13,336 nt of DNA from Porticoccus sp. (GTDB lineage Bacteria > Pseudomonadota > Gammaproteobacteria > Pseudomonadales > Porticoccaceae). This document shows, in pieces, positions 1 through 8,221 of the stretch (position 1 is the first letter of the stretch; each line of letters opens with the position of its first letter). The stretch is from assembly GCA_011049795.1 (NCBI GenBank), contig DRHD01000111.1, forward strand, positions 1 to 13,336. The letters run 5' to 3'. Position numbers and translations under genes: made by a program. A model generated the notes under the pieces. It made no database searches, was not told where the DNA came from, and worked only from the letters and a program-made list of their open reading frames with translations.

Positions 1-325
1 TAACCAATTCGTGATAATTCAGGATACCGATCGGGTAGGCTTTTATGGCACCGTTGAAATCCACCCCCAGCAGCTTGTCATCAGGTGAAAGAAATGCGGC
101 CTCGGAAGCCTGGACAAACACCGGGTGATCCAACGCAGGAATACCATCGCGAGCGGGCCCACCGCTATAGATTTCATTGATAGGAATCAACGGATCTATC
201 ACAACGAAACCATTTTTTTCCACGGGCGAGCTGGATACCAGCGGGCAAAACAACACCAGCAGTAATATGGCGACAGCCCCGGAATGGGATACTTTACCTG
301 TTGTGTACGGCCTCACAAGCGTCAT
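1..325 (-). CDS. DUF3179 domain protein, N-terminal part (runs off window start)
   Basis: I translated this frame by hand; it has no stop before the window edge. It starts with ATG at 325, preceded by an AGAGG ribosome binding site about 8 nt upstream. Residues about 15-33 are a hydrophobic segment (AVAILLLVLFCPLVSS), so a Sec signal peptide or N-terminal anchor is likely. After it comes the typical opening of DUF3179 proteins: IDPLIPINEI, then GGPARDGIPALDHPVFV and a stretch ending NGAIKAYPIGILNYHELV, where the family has a conserved AYP-x-x-I-L-x-x-HE motif. About 108 codons are present, so roughly two thirds of the protein is missing. The family is exported and of unknown function. The gene ends a minus-strand series that also holds the AsmA-like gene, but a terminator lies between them. 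Confidence 0.82.
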   Translation of the reverse strand, partial: MTLVRPYTTGKVSHSGAVAILLLVLFCPLVSSSPVEKNGFVVIDPLIPINEIYSGGPARDGIPALDHPVFVQASEAAFLSPDDKLLGVDFNGAIKAYPIGILNYHELV

Positions 326-425
326 CTATCCAACCTCTTCAACCAGTCTTCCTCTACTCACTGTTAAGTATGGACACCAGATGGAAGAAATCGTTGGTAA
401 AAAATATCGAATATGCCGGACGTAA

Positions 426-458
426 AAAGGCTGCCACGCTTAATGTGTGGCAGCCTTT
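426..458 (-). terminator. Rho-independent terminator after the AsmA-like gene
   Basis: There is a perfect 12-bp inverted repeat, AAAGGCTGCCAC paired with GTGGCAGCCTTT, which extends by two more pairs to a 5-nt loop (TTAAT). On the minus strand the stem is followed by a run of five T, so it terminates transcripts of the gene ending at 499 and separates that gene from the DUF3179 gene. Confidence 0.85.
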
Positions 459-498
459 ACTATCGACCTCTATTCAGTAATAGAAAACCCTAAAAACG

Positions 499-1251
499 TT
501 AGTCTTTCTTGAAAGTGGCAGTCCAGCCACTCAATTTTTCCTTCACAGATTTTTTTACCTGTTCAGCGGTATCTTTAAGTGCCCCGGAGTTAGTTACAGC
601 ACTAGCGGCACTCTTATTGATCGCCCCAAGCACCTGATTAACAACTTCGCCCGCACTGGCACCTCCCGATTTCTCACCAATACCCGTCAAATGTAACGGC
701 GGCAATGGCAAGCTGATGGACCTGCTGCCCAGCAACGCATTGCTATAGCTAATTTTTCCGCCCGTAATCGTCAAATCCCGAATAATAAGCTTCTTGGCTG
801 AGGCTTCCTCATCACCCCCCTTGGTTTCGGTAGCGGCACCACCACTACTGGCTCCAATCGCCTGCTCAACATTCTTCTGCAGCTGATCAAGATTGGTCCC
901 ACCCTTTAGGGACTCGTAGGTGATCTCAGGCGCAATAATTCGAATACTATTGATGATGATGGTATCGGTGGTTATTGATGCGGGGTCAATCGCAAGGGAG
1001 ATTTCACCCAATGAAAACGCATTCTTGGTTTTAAATCCTGCCGGATTTCCTACCACCAAACCAAACAAGCTCCCTTCCCCTGAGGTGAGCGACAAATCCA
1101 CATCTCTCAACGTTACACTTGATTTGGTCAGCTCAGGTCCGACTGTTTCTACAATCGCCTTAATACCCTTATCAAGATTAAGCACCCCAACCACTATCAC
1201 GATCAGCAGCACTACGGCCAAACCCGCTAAAATCTTAAACAACGTTTTCAT
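499..1251 (-). CDS. AsmA-like membrane-anchored periplasmic protein
   Basis: This is a 250-residue protein with a single N-terminal membrane anchor (residues about 4-24, rich in V, L and I) and the remainder predicted in the periplasm. Residues 50-115 (VDLSLTSGEGSLFGLVVGNP, then GEISLAIDPASI and IIAPEITYE) resemble the repeated beta-strand pattern of AsmA/DUF748-type proteins, which are linked to envelope lipid or outer-membrane homeostasis. Residues 130-155 are a low-complexity G/A/S/E/K linker, and the C-terminus is Lys-rich and helical. At 250 residues it is far shorter than true AsmA proteins (over 600), so the function is only a family-level guess. The start at 1251 is supported by GGAG 7 nt upstream. 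It is divergent from cysZ with a 108-bp gap. Confidence 0.7.
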   Translation of the reverse strand: MKTLFKILAGLAVVLLIVIVVGVLNLDKGIKAIVETVGPELTKSSVTLRDVDLSLTSGEGSLFGLVVGNPAGFKTKNAFSLGEISLAIDPASITTDTIIINSIRIIAPEITYESLKGGTNLDQLQKNVEQAIGASSGGAATETKGGDEEASAKKLIIRDLTITGGKISYSNALLGSRSISLPLPPLHLTGIGEKSGGASAGEVVNQVLGAINKSAASAVTNSGALKDTAEQVKKSVKEKLSGWTATFKKD

Positions 1252-1359
1252 TATTATTCTCCGTTAAAAAATAAATCCCTATTTGATGATTCTAGACCCA
1301 CAATCTTACAATAACATGATATTCAGGGCTGATAGCCCATACCGAATTAAGGATACCTA

Positions 1360-2124
1360 ATGGCACAACCCCTTCAAAGTGGCCCCGAATATTTATTTCA
1401 GGGATTAAGGCTGCTCAACCATCCAAAGATTCGATGGTTCGTCATTGGTCCACTGCTCATCAATATTGTTCTATTTATTGGTCTGACCGCGCTGGCGGTG
1501 GAGCAAGTTGGCACCCTGCTCTCATGGCTTACCGATAAAATTCCCGAGTGGCTGGGCTTTGTTGCCTGGCTTTTTTGGATACTCTTCGGCGGTTTTCTCT
1601 TTTTGGTCTACGGCTACTGTTTTTCCATCTTCGGAAATATTCTGGCGTCACCCTTCTACGGGCCATTGGCCGAACGAGTCGAAGAGGTACTGACGAACAA
1701 CCATCGCTCATCGACCAAGACAGGCAAGCAGCTATTAGCTCTTGCCGGACGCTCGGTGAAACGAGAGTTCATCAAATTGGGATATTTTTTACCGAGAATT
1801 ATCGGTGTGTTGTTATTGACCCTGGCACTGTCTTTTATACCCGTCTTAAATCTGCTGGGACCCGCCATAGCTTTTTTCTGGGGGGCCTGGTCTCTAGCAC
1901 TACAGTATTTGGACTATCCTGCAGACAATAACCAAGTTGGGTTCGCTCAGTTACGGGAAGAATTAAGGAGCCGACGTTTGGTATCACTCAGCTTTGGTGG
2001 CAGCGTATTGATTGCCACCGCCATACCGGTTTTAAACCTGTTCACTATGCCAGCATCCGTGATCGGAGCCACGTCATTCTGGCTGGAGCGTATGGAGCCA
2101 AGCCCTAACAAACTGGCCCCTTAA
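1360..2124 (+). CDS. cysZ: Sulfate transporter CysZ
   Basis: This is a 254-residue inner-membrane protein of usual CysZ length. CysZ takes up sulfate for assimilation into cysteine. Family signatures visible are the opening (SGPEYLFQGLRLLNHPKIRWFV), four long hydrophobic segments (about 25-46, 64-96, 141-176 and 205-230), the conserved ASPFYGPLAERVE stretch at 96-108 and YLDYPADN near 173-180. In enterics cysZ usually lies next to cysK; here it stands alone, divergent from the AsmA-like gene and convergent with rhlB with only 12 bp between stop codons. An AAGGA ribosome binding site lies 7 nt before the ATG. Confidence 0.9.
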   Translation: MAQPLQSGPEYLFQGLRLLNHPKIRWFVIGPLLINIVLFIGLTALAVEQVGTLLSWLTDKIPEWLGFVAWLFWILFGGFLFLVYGYCFSIFGNILASPFYGPLAERVEEVLTNNHRSSTKTGKQLLALAGRSVKREFIKLGYFLPRIIGVLLLTLALSFIPVLNLLGPAIAFFWGAWSLALQYLDYPADNNQVGFAQLREELRSRRLVSLSFGGSVLIATAIPVLNLFTMPASVIGATSFWLERMEPSPNKLAP

Positions 2125-2136
2125 GACAAGTTGACC

Positions 2137-3450
2137 TTACTTTTTCATCAAGGATTCGTCAGGTTGCTCACAGTCCAATTTTCTGCCCAACAATTCCTGT
2201 ATGGGTTCCAATAGGAAGGCATCATCTTCACAAGCGAAACTGATGGAAGTACCCGTTTTCCCCGCACGTCCTGTACGACCAATGCGGTGGACATAATCTT
2301 CTGATTCTTCTGGCAGAGTGTAATTCACCACATGACTAACACCATCAATATGGATACCCCGGCCCGCTACATCGGTAGCAACCAACACCTTCAGTTTGCC
2401 AGATTTAAAATCTTCCAGTGTTCTAACTCGCTTACCTTGAGGCACTTCACCCGACAGTAACCCAACACTAAAACCTTTCCCTTTCAGCTTTTCCTGCAAT
2501 CGACGACATTGATCACGACGGTTAGCAAAGACGATCACACTTTCCACCTCATCTTGACTGATCAAGTTGTAAAGCAGTTGGAATTTCTCATTCTTAGAGG
2601 TAATAAATACTTTCTGGTTAACCGTATCAGTAGCCACATTCTCCGGCTCAATTTCGACACTGGTAGGATCAACTGTCCACTGCTCAGCCAGTCTCATAAC
2701 TTCGGGGGTAAAGGTTGCAGAAAAGAACATGGTCTGACGATTGTCCCGGTGAGGTGTCAGGCGGACAATACGTCGTACCTGGGGAATAAAGCCCATATCC
2801 AGCATCCGGTCTGCTTCATCAAGCACCAAAATCTCAGTGCGATCGAGGTAAACATCACGACTACCCGCAAAGTCCAGCAAGCGCCCAGGGGTGGCAACCA
2901 AAATATCGCAGAGGCTTTCTTGTAAGTGACGCTTTTGTTTGTCGTAATCCATACCACCGACCAACGTATGTACTTTCAGCTCGGTGTATTTACAAAGGAG
3001 CTTGGCATCATCCGCAATCTGCATCACCAACTCACGGGTAGGCGCAATAATTAGGGCGCGAGCTTCACCGGCAAAGTGCTCATCATCCACGGGATTGGTG
3101 AGTAACTCAGTAATAATCGTCGCCAGAAAAGCTGCCGTTTTTCCGGTGCCCGTCTGCGCTTTACCCACCACATCGTGGCCACGCAAGGTGTAAGGCAATG
3201 AGCGTGCTTGAATCGGTGAGCAATATTTAAAACCCAGGTCAGCAATGGCGTGCATTAATGGCAAAGGCAGGCCCATGTCGTGAAACCGTGTTTTACCGGC
3301 CTCAGGCTCTACTTCGAATTGTGACAAATCCCATTCGGTAGCGGTAGGTTTAGCACCTCCACCACGACGCCGACGGCCACGACGGCCCGATTGTTTTTGT
3401 TGACTGTCCTTGGAGGTCTGACTAGGGGTCTGGTTGTTCTGTTCGCTCAT
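2137..3450 (-). CDS. rhlB: ATP-dependent RNA helicase, RhlB type (DEAD box)
   Basis: This 437-residue protein carries all the DEAD-box helicase motifs in order: AQTGTGKT (98-105, Walker A), PTREL (137-141), TPGR (187-190), DEAD (211-214), SAT (244-246), [10 protein letters not shown] (358-367) and HRIGRTGR (388-395). The Q motif region is around 59-81. Such enzymes unwind short RNA duplexes using ATP; RhlB works in the RNA degradosome with RNase E. Residues 1-40 are a disordered extension with an Arg-rich patch ([11 protein letters not shown] at 22-32). In E. coli RhlB the basic tail is at the C-terminus, so this arrangement is different, though it is seen in Pseudomonas-type RhlB. RhlB is preferred over RhlE or SrmB from overall resemblance; the exact paralogue is not certain. 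No strong ribosome binding site precedes the ATG. Confidence 0.85.
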   Translation of the reverse strand: MSEQNNQTPSQTSKDSQQKQSGRRGRRRRGGGAKPTATEWDLSQFEVEPEAGKTRFHDMGLPLPLMHAIADLGFKYCSPIQARSLPYTLRGHDVVGKAQTGTGKTAAFLATIITELLTNPVDDEHFAGEARALIIAPTRELVMQIADDAKLLCKYTELKVHTLVGGMDYDKQKRHLQESLCDILVATPGRLLDFAGSRDVYLDRTEILVLDEADRMLDMGFIPQVRRIVRLTPHRDNRQTMFFSATFTPEVMRLAEQWTVDPTSVEIEPENVATDTVNQKVFITSKNEKFQLLYNLISQDEVESVIVFANRRDQCRRLQEKLKGKGFSVGLLSGEVPQGKRVRTLEDFKSGKLKVLVATDVAGRGIHIDGVSHVVNYTLPEESEDYVHRIGRTGRAGKTGTSISFACEDDAFLLEPIQELLGRKLDCEQPDESLMKK

Positions 3451-3608
3451 AATATTGCCGGTACAGGATGGCCCGATTTCGGACCATGGACTAGAAAGGG
3501 CCGGGATTATAGCACGGGATGAGAAAACCGCGGCCCTCTCGACAATACGATGTGTGTTACGCAGAATGTGGTGTATTTAGACACCGCGATTAAACTGCCT
3601 TTTGGAGG

Positions 3609-4271
3609 TCACTCTCTCGGGTTTAGTGCTCGAGTCAACCAATAATCCACACTCGTGAAGCGACCGCCTCCTGTAAACAACAGGCTAAGCAACATAATAA
3701 AATAAGTGGCGGCAAACTCTATTCCGTTTTTTAACACAGTAAATGAACCCGCCTCCGTCAGGTAATCAATATTCCCGTGCGCCTCAAGAATAGATACTGC
3801 TCGACTTTTACGCTCCAGGGCATCATCAATCAGGTCTACTCGCCATTCCCAAGGTACCGTTAGCTTTGCTTCAGGTAATGCATGCCAGCCATTGGACCAA
3901 TGTGCTGTAGTGGCCGCCACTATCATCGTTAACATCAGAGGAATACTAATAAGGCGGGTCAACAGCCCGAACAACAAGAACCAACCACCTAAAAATTCTG
4001 TCCAGCCAGCCATCAGCGCTAACACTTCCGGCATGGGTAAACCCAACCCCCAATCGGGGTTGCCAAACCAAGCAACCACATTCGGGTCTGCCGTTAGCCT
4101 TTCAATAAACCCCACATTTTCTGCACCCAACTGCAATTTTCCATAGCCCGCCAGAATGAAAATGGGCGCCAAGAAAATTCGTAACAATAGCGGGGCAATA
4201 CCCTCAAAACAACTCAGATAACTTAGAACTCGTTGATGAAGTCGGTGACAGATTCCAGAAAGACCATTCAT
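3609..4271 (-). CDS. DoxX family membrane protein
   Basis: This is a 220-residue inner-membrane protein. The DoxX signature LLLRIFLAPIFILAGYGKL lies at about 28-46, followed by hydrophobic segments at about 83-104 (LALMAGWTEFLGGWFLLFGL) and 106-122, and a last one near 182-200. The family is thought to be part of membrane oxidoreductase or thiol and redox-stress complexes, but this subgroup has no assigned reaction. It is longer than a typical DoxX (130-150 residues) because of an 80-residue hydrophilic loop between the third and fourth segments, rich in charged residues (DDALERKSRA). AAGGA about 7 nt before ATG supports the start. It sits between rhlB and amrS on the same strand, with gaps of over 150 bp on both sides, so it is probably its own transcript. 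Confidence 0.85.
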   Translation of the reverse strand: MNGLSGICHRLHQRVLSYLSCFEGIAPLLLRIFLAPIFILAGYGKLQLGAENVGFIERLTADPNVVAWFGNPDWGLGLPMPEVLALMAGWTEFLGGWFLLFGLLTRLISIPLMLTMIVAATTAHWSNGWHALPEAKLTVPWEWRVDLIDDALERKSRAVSILEAHGNIDYLTEAGSFTVLKNGIEFAATYFIMLLSLLFTGGGRFTSVDYWLTRALNPRE

Positions 4272-4434
4272 GGTGATGTCCTTATTATTTTCTCTTAGTA
4301 ATGAGTGAACGAGTAGCTGACAAAAAAAAGAGCTGGCAACAACGGCGTTAACAAATCAAACCGTTATTACCTAACCATTCGGTCAAGTATTGATTGTTTA
4401 GACCCTGTTTTGTAAAAAAGTTTTGTTTAAATAT

Positions 4435-5520
4435 TTAACGTAGCAACTTGACCGGCACTCGCCGCGAGCCCCAATCACCCGGTGTTGCTTCAAAGGTACC
4501 CGCGATACTTCCGCCACAAGTATGACAACAGCCCTGCTCATTCAACCCCCAAAAACCTAACTGGTACCAATCACGCTCAATAATCAGCTCCCGACAGGAA
4601 GGGCAAAATGTACTGCCACCTGCCCGATCGTGCACATTGCCAGTGTAGGCATAATGCACACCATTTTTCATGGCAATTTGCCGAGCGTTGGTGAGTGTTT
4701 CTGGTGGGGTTGCAGGAATATCCTGCATTTTCCAGTCTGGATGAAAAGCAGAAAAATGCATCGGCACGTCTGGCCCCAAATTTTCTACCACCCAGGCAGT
4801 CATGGCATCCAACTCTGTGTCTGAATCATTTTCACCGGGGATAATCAACGTCGTTAGCTCTAACCACACATCCGTTTCATGCACGATGTATCGGAGTGTC
4901 TCCAACACATTTGCCAGCTTGCCACCGCAGATTTTTTTGTAAAATGATTCAGTAAACGCTTTGAGGTCAATGTTGGCGGCATCCATGTGTTGAAAGAATT
5001 CACGGCGTGGTGCGTCCTGAATATAACCGGCACTGACAGCCACACTTTTGACACCCCGTTCCCGGCAGGCCTTTGCCACATCCACGGCATACTCCAAAAA
5101 AATCACCGGATCATTGTAGGTAAATGCAATACTTTGGCAGCCCAACTCAACCGCCGTCTCTGCTAATCTGACAGGCATTGCCGTATCCGCCAGAGTGTCC
5201 ATCTCTCGGGATTTGCTCATATCCCAGTTCTGACAAAATTTACAAGCCAAATTGCAGCCTGCTGTACCAAAGGACAGCACCGAACTACCCGGCAGAAAAT
5301 GATTCAGTGGTTTTTTTTCAATGGGGTCGACGCAAAACCCGCTGGAGCGACCATAGCTGTAAAGTACAACTTCATCACCCTCGCGCCCTCTCACATAGCA
5401 CAACCCCCGCTGCCCCTCGTGCAACTTACACTCTCGGGGACAAACATCGCATTGCAGGCGACCATCATCGAGCAGGTGCCAATACTTGGTGGGATGTGTA
5501 ACAGGCGGCGACACAGCCAT
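4435..5520 (-). CDS. amrS: AmmeMemoRadiSam system radical SAM enzyme
   Basis: This is a 361-residue radical SAM protein related to PFL-activating enzymes. The cluster motif CxxxCxxC is C89-NLA-C93-KF-C96, followed by the aromatic W99. Upstream there is a cysteine-rich head with C24, C27, C31 and C41 (CDVCPREC and GLC), typical of AmrS. At the C-terminus C306-PS-C309 and C332-HT-C335 form a probable zinc ribbon or auxiliary cluster site. The enzyme uses SAM and a [4Fe-4S] cluster to make a 5'-deoxyadenosyl radical; its substrate is not established, and the name comes from its conserved neighbours AMMECR1 and MEMO, both present here in divergent orientation. GAGAGG lies about 6 nt before the ATG at 5520. 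The 91-bp gap to amrB should hold both promoters. Confidence 0.93.
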   Translation of the reverse strand: MAVSPPVTHPTKYWHLLDDGRLQCDVCPRECKLHEGQRGLCYVRGREGDEVVLYSYGRSSGFCVDPIEKKPLNHFLPGSSVLSFGTAGCNLACKFCQNWDMSKSREMDTLADTAMPVRLAETAVELGCQSIAFTYNDPVIFLEYAVDVAKACRERGVKSVAVSAGYIQDAPRREFFQHMDAANIDLKAFTESFYKKICGGKLANVLETLRYIVHETDVWLELTTLIIPGENDSDTELDAMTAWVVENLGPDVPMHFSAFHPDWKMQDIPATPPETLTNARQIAMKNGVHYAYTGNVHDRAGGSTFCPSCRELIIERDWYQLGFWGLNEQGCCHTCGGSIAGTFEATPGDWGSRRVPVKLLR

Positions 5521-5611
5521 AAATACCTCTCGAAATGCATTATCTCGGCTTTCAAATTATTACCAAAAGCACTATATAGTTATAGCCCATTTAATAAGTG
5601 TGGTTATTAAT

Positions 5612-6433
5612 ATGCTAAGCCGAGAGCCCGCTGTTGCGGGTATTTTTTACCCAGAGAATCCCAAAATCCTGCAGGAACAGGTGGATAGTTTTTTGAGCAC
5701 AACCAATGAGCCGGCACTCATACCCAAGGCATTGATTGTTCCCCATGCCGGGTATATTTACTCAGGTGCCATAGCCGCCAGCGCCTACCAATTGCTAAAA
5801 CCTATTTCCCACCGACTGTCTCGGGTCGTTCTTCTCGGCCCCTCTCATCACGTTCCCCTAAGTGGTTTAGCCGCACCGTCAGCAACCACTTTTTGTACGC
5901 CCCTCGGTGACATTCCTGTAGATCGCGACGGAATTTCTGCACTACTAAAACTATCTCTGATAAACATCAAAGACGAAGCCCACCAGTTTGAGCATAGCCT
6001 GGAAGTACAGCTGCCCTTTCTGCAACAAATACTTGATGATTTCCTGTTATTACCACTGGTTGTTGGTGATGCCAAACCCGACCAAGTAGCTGAAGTATTG
6101 CGTTGCGCCTGGGGTGGTGATGAAACACTGGTTGTGATCAGCTCTGATCTCAGCCATTATCACCCCTACCAAGAAGCCCAGCGTCTTGATCAAGAAACCA
6201 CCGCCATGATCGAGCAACTAGATGGCCGAATCACGGGTTCACAAGCCTGCGGTTGCAACGCAATCAATGGCCTGCTGAGGCTAGCCAACAACGAAAGGAT
6301 GTCCATCAAAACGATTGGCCTGAAAAACTCCTGGGACGCTATAACTAGCAGCTATACCAATGGAAGTTCTGTGAATAAAAATACAGGGGACAGGGATCGT
6401 GTGGTGGGATACGGAGCTTATGCCATTTATTAA
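5612..6433 (+). CDS. amrB: AmmeMemoRadiSam system protein B (MEMO-like)
   Basis: From the ATG at 5612 this is 273 residues, the usual MEMO length. The opening REPAVAGIFYP is the conserved start of the family, so the open frame extending back to 5486 into amrS is rejected as start. The MEMO metal-pocket motifs are present: PHAGYIYSG (H45), GPSHH (H79/H80), HSLEVQLPFL (H128), SSDLSHYHP (168-175) and ACGCN (C203/C205). MEMO proteins share the fold of extradiol dioxygenases and bind a metal (iron or copper); the physiological reaction in bacteria is unknown. The gene overlaps amrA by 14 bp, so the two are co-translated. The ribosome binding site is weak. Confidence 0.9.
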   Translation: MLSREPAVAGIFYPENPKILQEQVDSFLSTTNEPALIPKALIVPHAGYIYSGAIAASAYQLLKPISHRLSRVVLLGPSHHVPLSGLAAPSATTFCTPLGDIPVDRDGISALLKLSLINIKDEAHQFEHSLEVQLPFLQQILDDFLLLPLVVGDAKPDQVAEVLRCAWGGDETLVVISSDLSHYHPYQEAQRLDQETTAMIEQLDGRITGSQACGCNAINGLLRLANNERMSIKTIGLKNSWDAITSSYTNGSSVNKNTGDRDRVVGYGAYAIY

Positions 6434-6989
6434 ATTATCGGATGAAGATCAACAAAAACTACTGTCATTAGCACGAGAAAGCATTCAAGTCCGACTTCTT
6501 TTTGAACGCGATTTACAGATAGATGAAACTGTCTTCAGCCCGGCCCTAAAACAACAGGCTTCCAGTTTCGTGACCCTTCGAAAAAAAGGTAAATTACGCG
6601 GTTGTATTGGTGCGCTAGAAGCAACTCAACCCTTAGTGGTTGATACGGTACAACATGCTGCGGCCTCGGCCTTTGAGGACCCCCGATTCCCAGCTATCAC
6701 CCGAGAAGAAGTGGCAGAGTTACATATCGAAATATCCGCTCTTACAGAACCAATGCCCCTCTCATTTTCAAGCGAAGCTGACCTGCTAGCTCAACTGGTA
6801 CCAGGCAAGGATGGGCTGGTCATTGAGAAGGGCAGCCACCGCGCCACATTTCTTCCCACCGTATGGGAATCTATACCTGATCAAACCCAGTTTTTAGAGC
6901 AACTAAAACTAAAAGCAGGACTCTCTATCGACTTCTGGTCCAACAAACTTAAAGCCTGGCGCTATCACACCGTTTGCTTTCAGGAATAA
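6420..6989 (+). CDS. amrA: AmmeMemoRadiSam system protein A (AMMECR1 domain)
   Basis: This is a 189-residue single-domain AMMECR1 protein. The hallmark LRGCIG is at 59-64, DPRFP at 87-91 and FLPTVWE at 144-150. The LRGCIG cysteine is the most conserved residue and is presumed to be functional, but no activity is proven. The start is ambiguous. The ATG at 6420 is chosen by family resemblance and has GGAG only 3 nt upstream. A GTG at 6399, adding seven residues (MWWDTEL), has AGGGGA at better spacing (8 nt). Either way the gene overlaps the end of amrB. It is the last plus-strand core gene before the integron relic. Confidence 0.9.
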   Translation: MPFIKLSDEDQQKLLSLARESIQVRLLFERDLQIDETVFSPALKQQASSFVTLRKKGKLRGCIGALEATQPLVVDTVQHAAASAFEDPRFPAITREEVAELHIEISALTEPMPLSFSSEADLLAQLVPGKDGLVIEKGSHRATFLPTVWESIPDQTQFLEQLKLKAGLSIDFWSNKLKAWRYHTVCFQE

Positions 6990-7032
6990 GCGCATCATTA
7001 TTGATACTGATTAATTTTCCTAACGACGAAAT

Positions 7033-7095
7033 AAAAGGCGAGCGTTAACGAGCCCAGTCCACGTTTTTTGTGGGCGATTTTTAATTGCCTTTTTT
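7033..7095 (+). terminator. Possible terminator after amrBA
   Basis: About 45 bp beyond the amrA stop there is a 6-bp hairpin (GTCCAC, loop GTTTTTT, GTGGGC; 7057-7075), inside a longer-range pair AAAAGGC (7033-7039) with GCCTTTT (7087-7093), which runs into six T. The CGTTAACG palindrome at 7043-7050 lies inside. The DNA could alternatively be the decayed last attC of the array, since a TCCTAAC core-like heptamer sits at 7018-7024. Confidence 0.4.
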
Positions 7096-7101
7096 AGCAT
7101 T

Positions 7102-7207
7102 TTATGGCGGCCACTCTTCAACTTGGGCAACCCCTTCCGGCATGACTTTCCAGTTTCCTTTTGACCCCACAAAAACACTCACCTGTAATTGGCACTAGCT
7201 TCTCCAT
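7102..7207 (-). pseudogene. Possible remnant of a small last-cassette ORF
   Basis: On the minus strand an ATG at 7207 stands 3 nt after the GTTAAGC core of the aquaporin attC, the position expected for a cassette gene. That frame runs only 29 codons to a TGA at 7118. The neighbouring frame is open from about 7194 to a TAA at 7102 and reads like real protein (VFVGSKGNWKVMPEGVAQVE). One base deletion near 7182 would join the two into a 34-residue product. No family is recognised. It may be a frameshifted small cassette or chance. Confidence 0.3.
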
Positions 7208-7210
7208 AAT

Positions 7211-7272
7211 GCTTAACGCCAAGCACAGCGCTAGCCGTAAGGCTGTCACGACTGGTCCGTATTTTGTTAGGC
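7211..7272 (-). repeat. attC recombination site of the aquaporin cassette
   Basis: This 62-bp element is bounded by GCTTAAC (7211-7217, a perfect RYYYAAC) and GTTAGGC (7266-7272, a perfect GTTRRRY). Between them are inward imperfect inverted repeats closing on AGCC-GTAA-GGCT (7233-7244). The aquaporin TAA stop lies inside the GTTAGGC core (read as GCCTAAC on the coding strand), as is common in integron cassettes. Confidence 0.82.
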
Positions 7273-7971
7273 CTTTTCTTCATCTTCGAACCAGCGGTAG
7301 ACGACCCCAGCAAAGATAGCACCTACGATAGGCGCAATCCAAAAAAGCCATAATTGTGATACGGCCCAGCCTCCCTGAAATATTGCAACACCTGTACTTC
7401 TCGCCGGATTAACTGATGTGTTCGTAATAGGAATACTGATGAGATGAATAAGGGTAAGGCCGAGTCCAATAGCAATAGGAGCAAAACCTTGTGGTGCGCG
7501 TTTATCTGTTGCGCCCAAAATAATTATTAAAAACATAAAGGTCATAACTATTTCAGTTACTAGTGCAGCAGTCAAACTATAACCACCAGGAGAATGCTCG
7601 GCATAACCATTCGAGGCGAAACCGGCCGTTACATCAAAACCTGCTTGGCCACTAGCAATAACGTATAAAATTGCAGCCCCAGCAATACCACCTGCGACTT
7701 GTGCAACAATGTAGGGGCCGAGTTCGGCACTCGAAAACCTTCCACCTGACCAAAGACCAATCGATACAGCAGGATTTAGATGGCATCCAGATATATGGCC
7801 TATAGCAAATGCCATTGTTAATACAGTAAGCCCGAAAGCCAAGGAAACACCCAACAAGCCAATACCTACACCTGGAAATGCAGCTGCTAAAACAGCGCTA
7901 CCGCATCCTCCAAGCACAAGCCAAAATGTACCAATAAATTCTGCACCTAGTTTTTTCATTAACGTCATCAT
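7267..7971 (-). CDS. aqpZ: Aquaporin Z-like water channel, carried as an integron cassette
   Basis: This is a 234-residue MIP-family channel with six hydrophobic helices and the two NPA half-helices: HLNPAVS (NPA at 66-68) and SVNPARS (NPA at 188-190). The selectivity filter matches water-specific AqpZ: F46, H176, T185 and R191. The opening [20 protein letters not shown] is also AqpZ-like. The protein passes water across the inner membrane and is complete. A ribosome binding site, AGAGGG, lies 4 nt before the ATG at 7971; starts at 7968 or 7959 are possible. The stop codon is embedded in an attC core, and a GTTAGGC core lies 41 nt upstream of the start (8019-8013), so the gene is delimited as a cassette. 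Cassette genes usually lack their own promoter; a weak one could lie in the 41-nt leader. Confidence 0.93.
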   Translation of the reverse strand: MMTLMKKLGAEFIGTFWLVLGGCGSAVLAAAFPGVGIGLLGVSLAFGLTVLTMAFAIGHISGCHLNPAVSIGLWSGGRFSSAELGPYIVAQVAGGIAGAAILYVIASGQAGFDVTAGFASNGYAEHSPGGYSLTAALVTEIVMTFMFLIIILGATDKRAPQGFAPIAIGLGLTLIHLISIPITNTSVNPARSTGVAIFQGGWAVSQLWLFWIAPIVGAIFAGVVYRWFEDEEKA

Positions 7972-8012
7972 ATGTCCCTCTATTCATGTCAAAATAATTC
8001 GTTTTCTGGCAT

Positions 8013-8054
8013 GCCTAACGCCTCAAACAGCGGCGCGCATTAGCGCAGTTTAAA
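8013..8054 (-). repeat. Truncated attC upstream of aquaporin
   Basis: A perfect core GCCTAAC (8013-8019) is followed by an attC-like GC-rich section (CGCCTCAAACAGCGGCGCGC), with AAAC and GCGC arms that pair to GCGC and GTTT at 8043-8051. No GTTA partner core follows; the best is GTTTAAA at 8048. The right half seems lost, and a long hairpin begins exactly there (8052). Confidence 0.5.
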
Positions 8055-8114
8055 GGTGACGAAGGGATTAAAAATCAACCAAACTGATCAAAAAATAATC
8101 CCTCCGTCACCTTT
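8052..8114. repeat. Long inverted repeat in a non-coding cassette
   Basis: Left arm 8052-8070 and right arm 8096-8114 pair over 19 bp with one A/C mismatch (AAAGGTGACG...GGGATTA and its complement). The loop is 25 nt, A-rich and contains TGATCA. On the plus strand the right arm runs into TTTTTATT, which would work as a terminator of transcription entering against the cassettes; on the minus strand no T run follows. The rest of the 7972-8298 gap holds attC sequences and no credible ORF. The hairpin could be a terminator, a small structured RNA or the scar of a small mobile element. Confidence 0.6.
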
Positions 8115-8221
8115 TTATTCTGCCTCCATAGACATAATAAATATAAGCGCGCCGATACCACTAAGTATTGCCCGGCAACACATTATTCGAAGAATTTTGG
8201 CGATTGCCTTCATTTAATACC

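Noticed and set aside
177..425. 82-codon plus-strand ORF
   Set aside because: It is a shadow of the DUF3179 gene and of the intergenic terminator region, with no ribosome binding site or family features.
920..1267. 115-codon plus-strand ORF opposite the AsmA-like gene
   Set aside because: The minus-strand frame has a membrane anchor, a ribosome binding site and family resemblance; this frame is its antisense shadow.
4365..4390. ACCG...CGGT palindrome upstream of doxX as a repressor site
   Set aside because: Only 4 bp of each arm pair and no regulator gene is adjacent, so it is not distinguishable from chance.
5486..5611. N-terminal extension of amrB by 42 codons
   Set aside because: It overlaps the start of amrS on the other strand, has no family similarity, and the MEMO family begins at the REPAVAGIFYP segment just after 5612.
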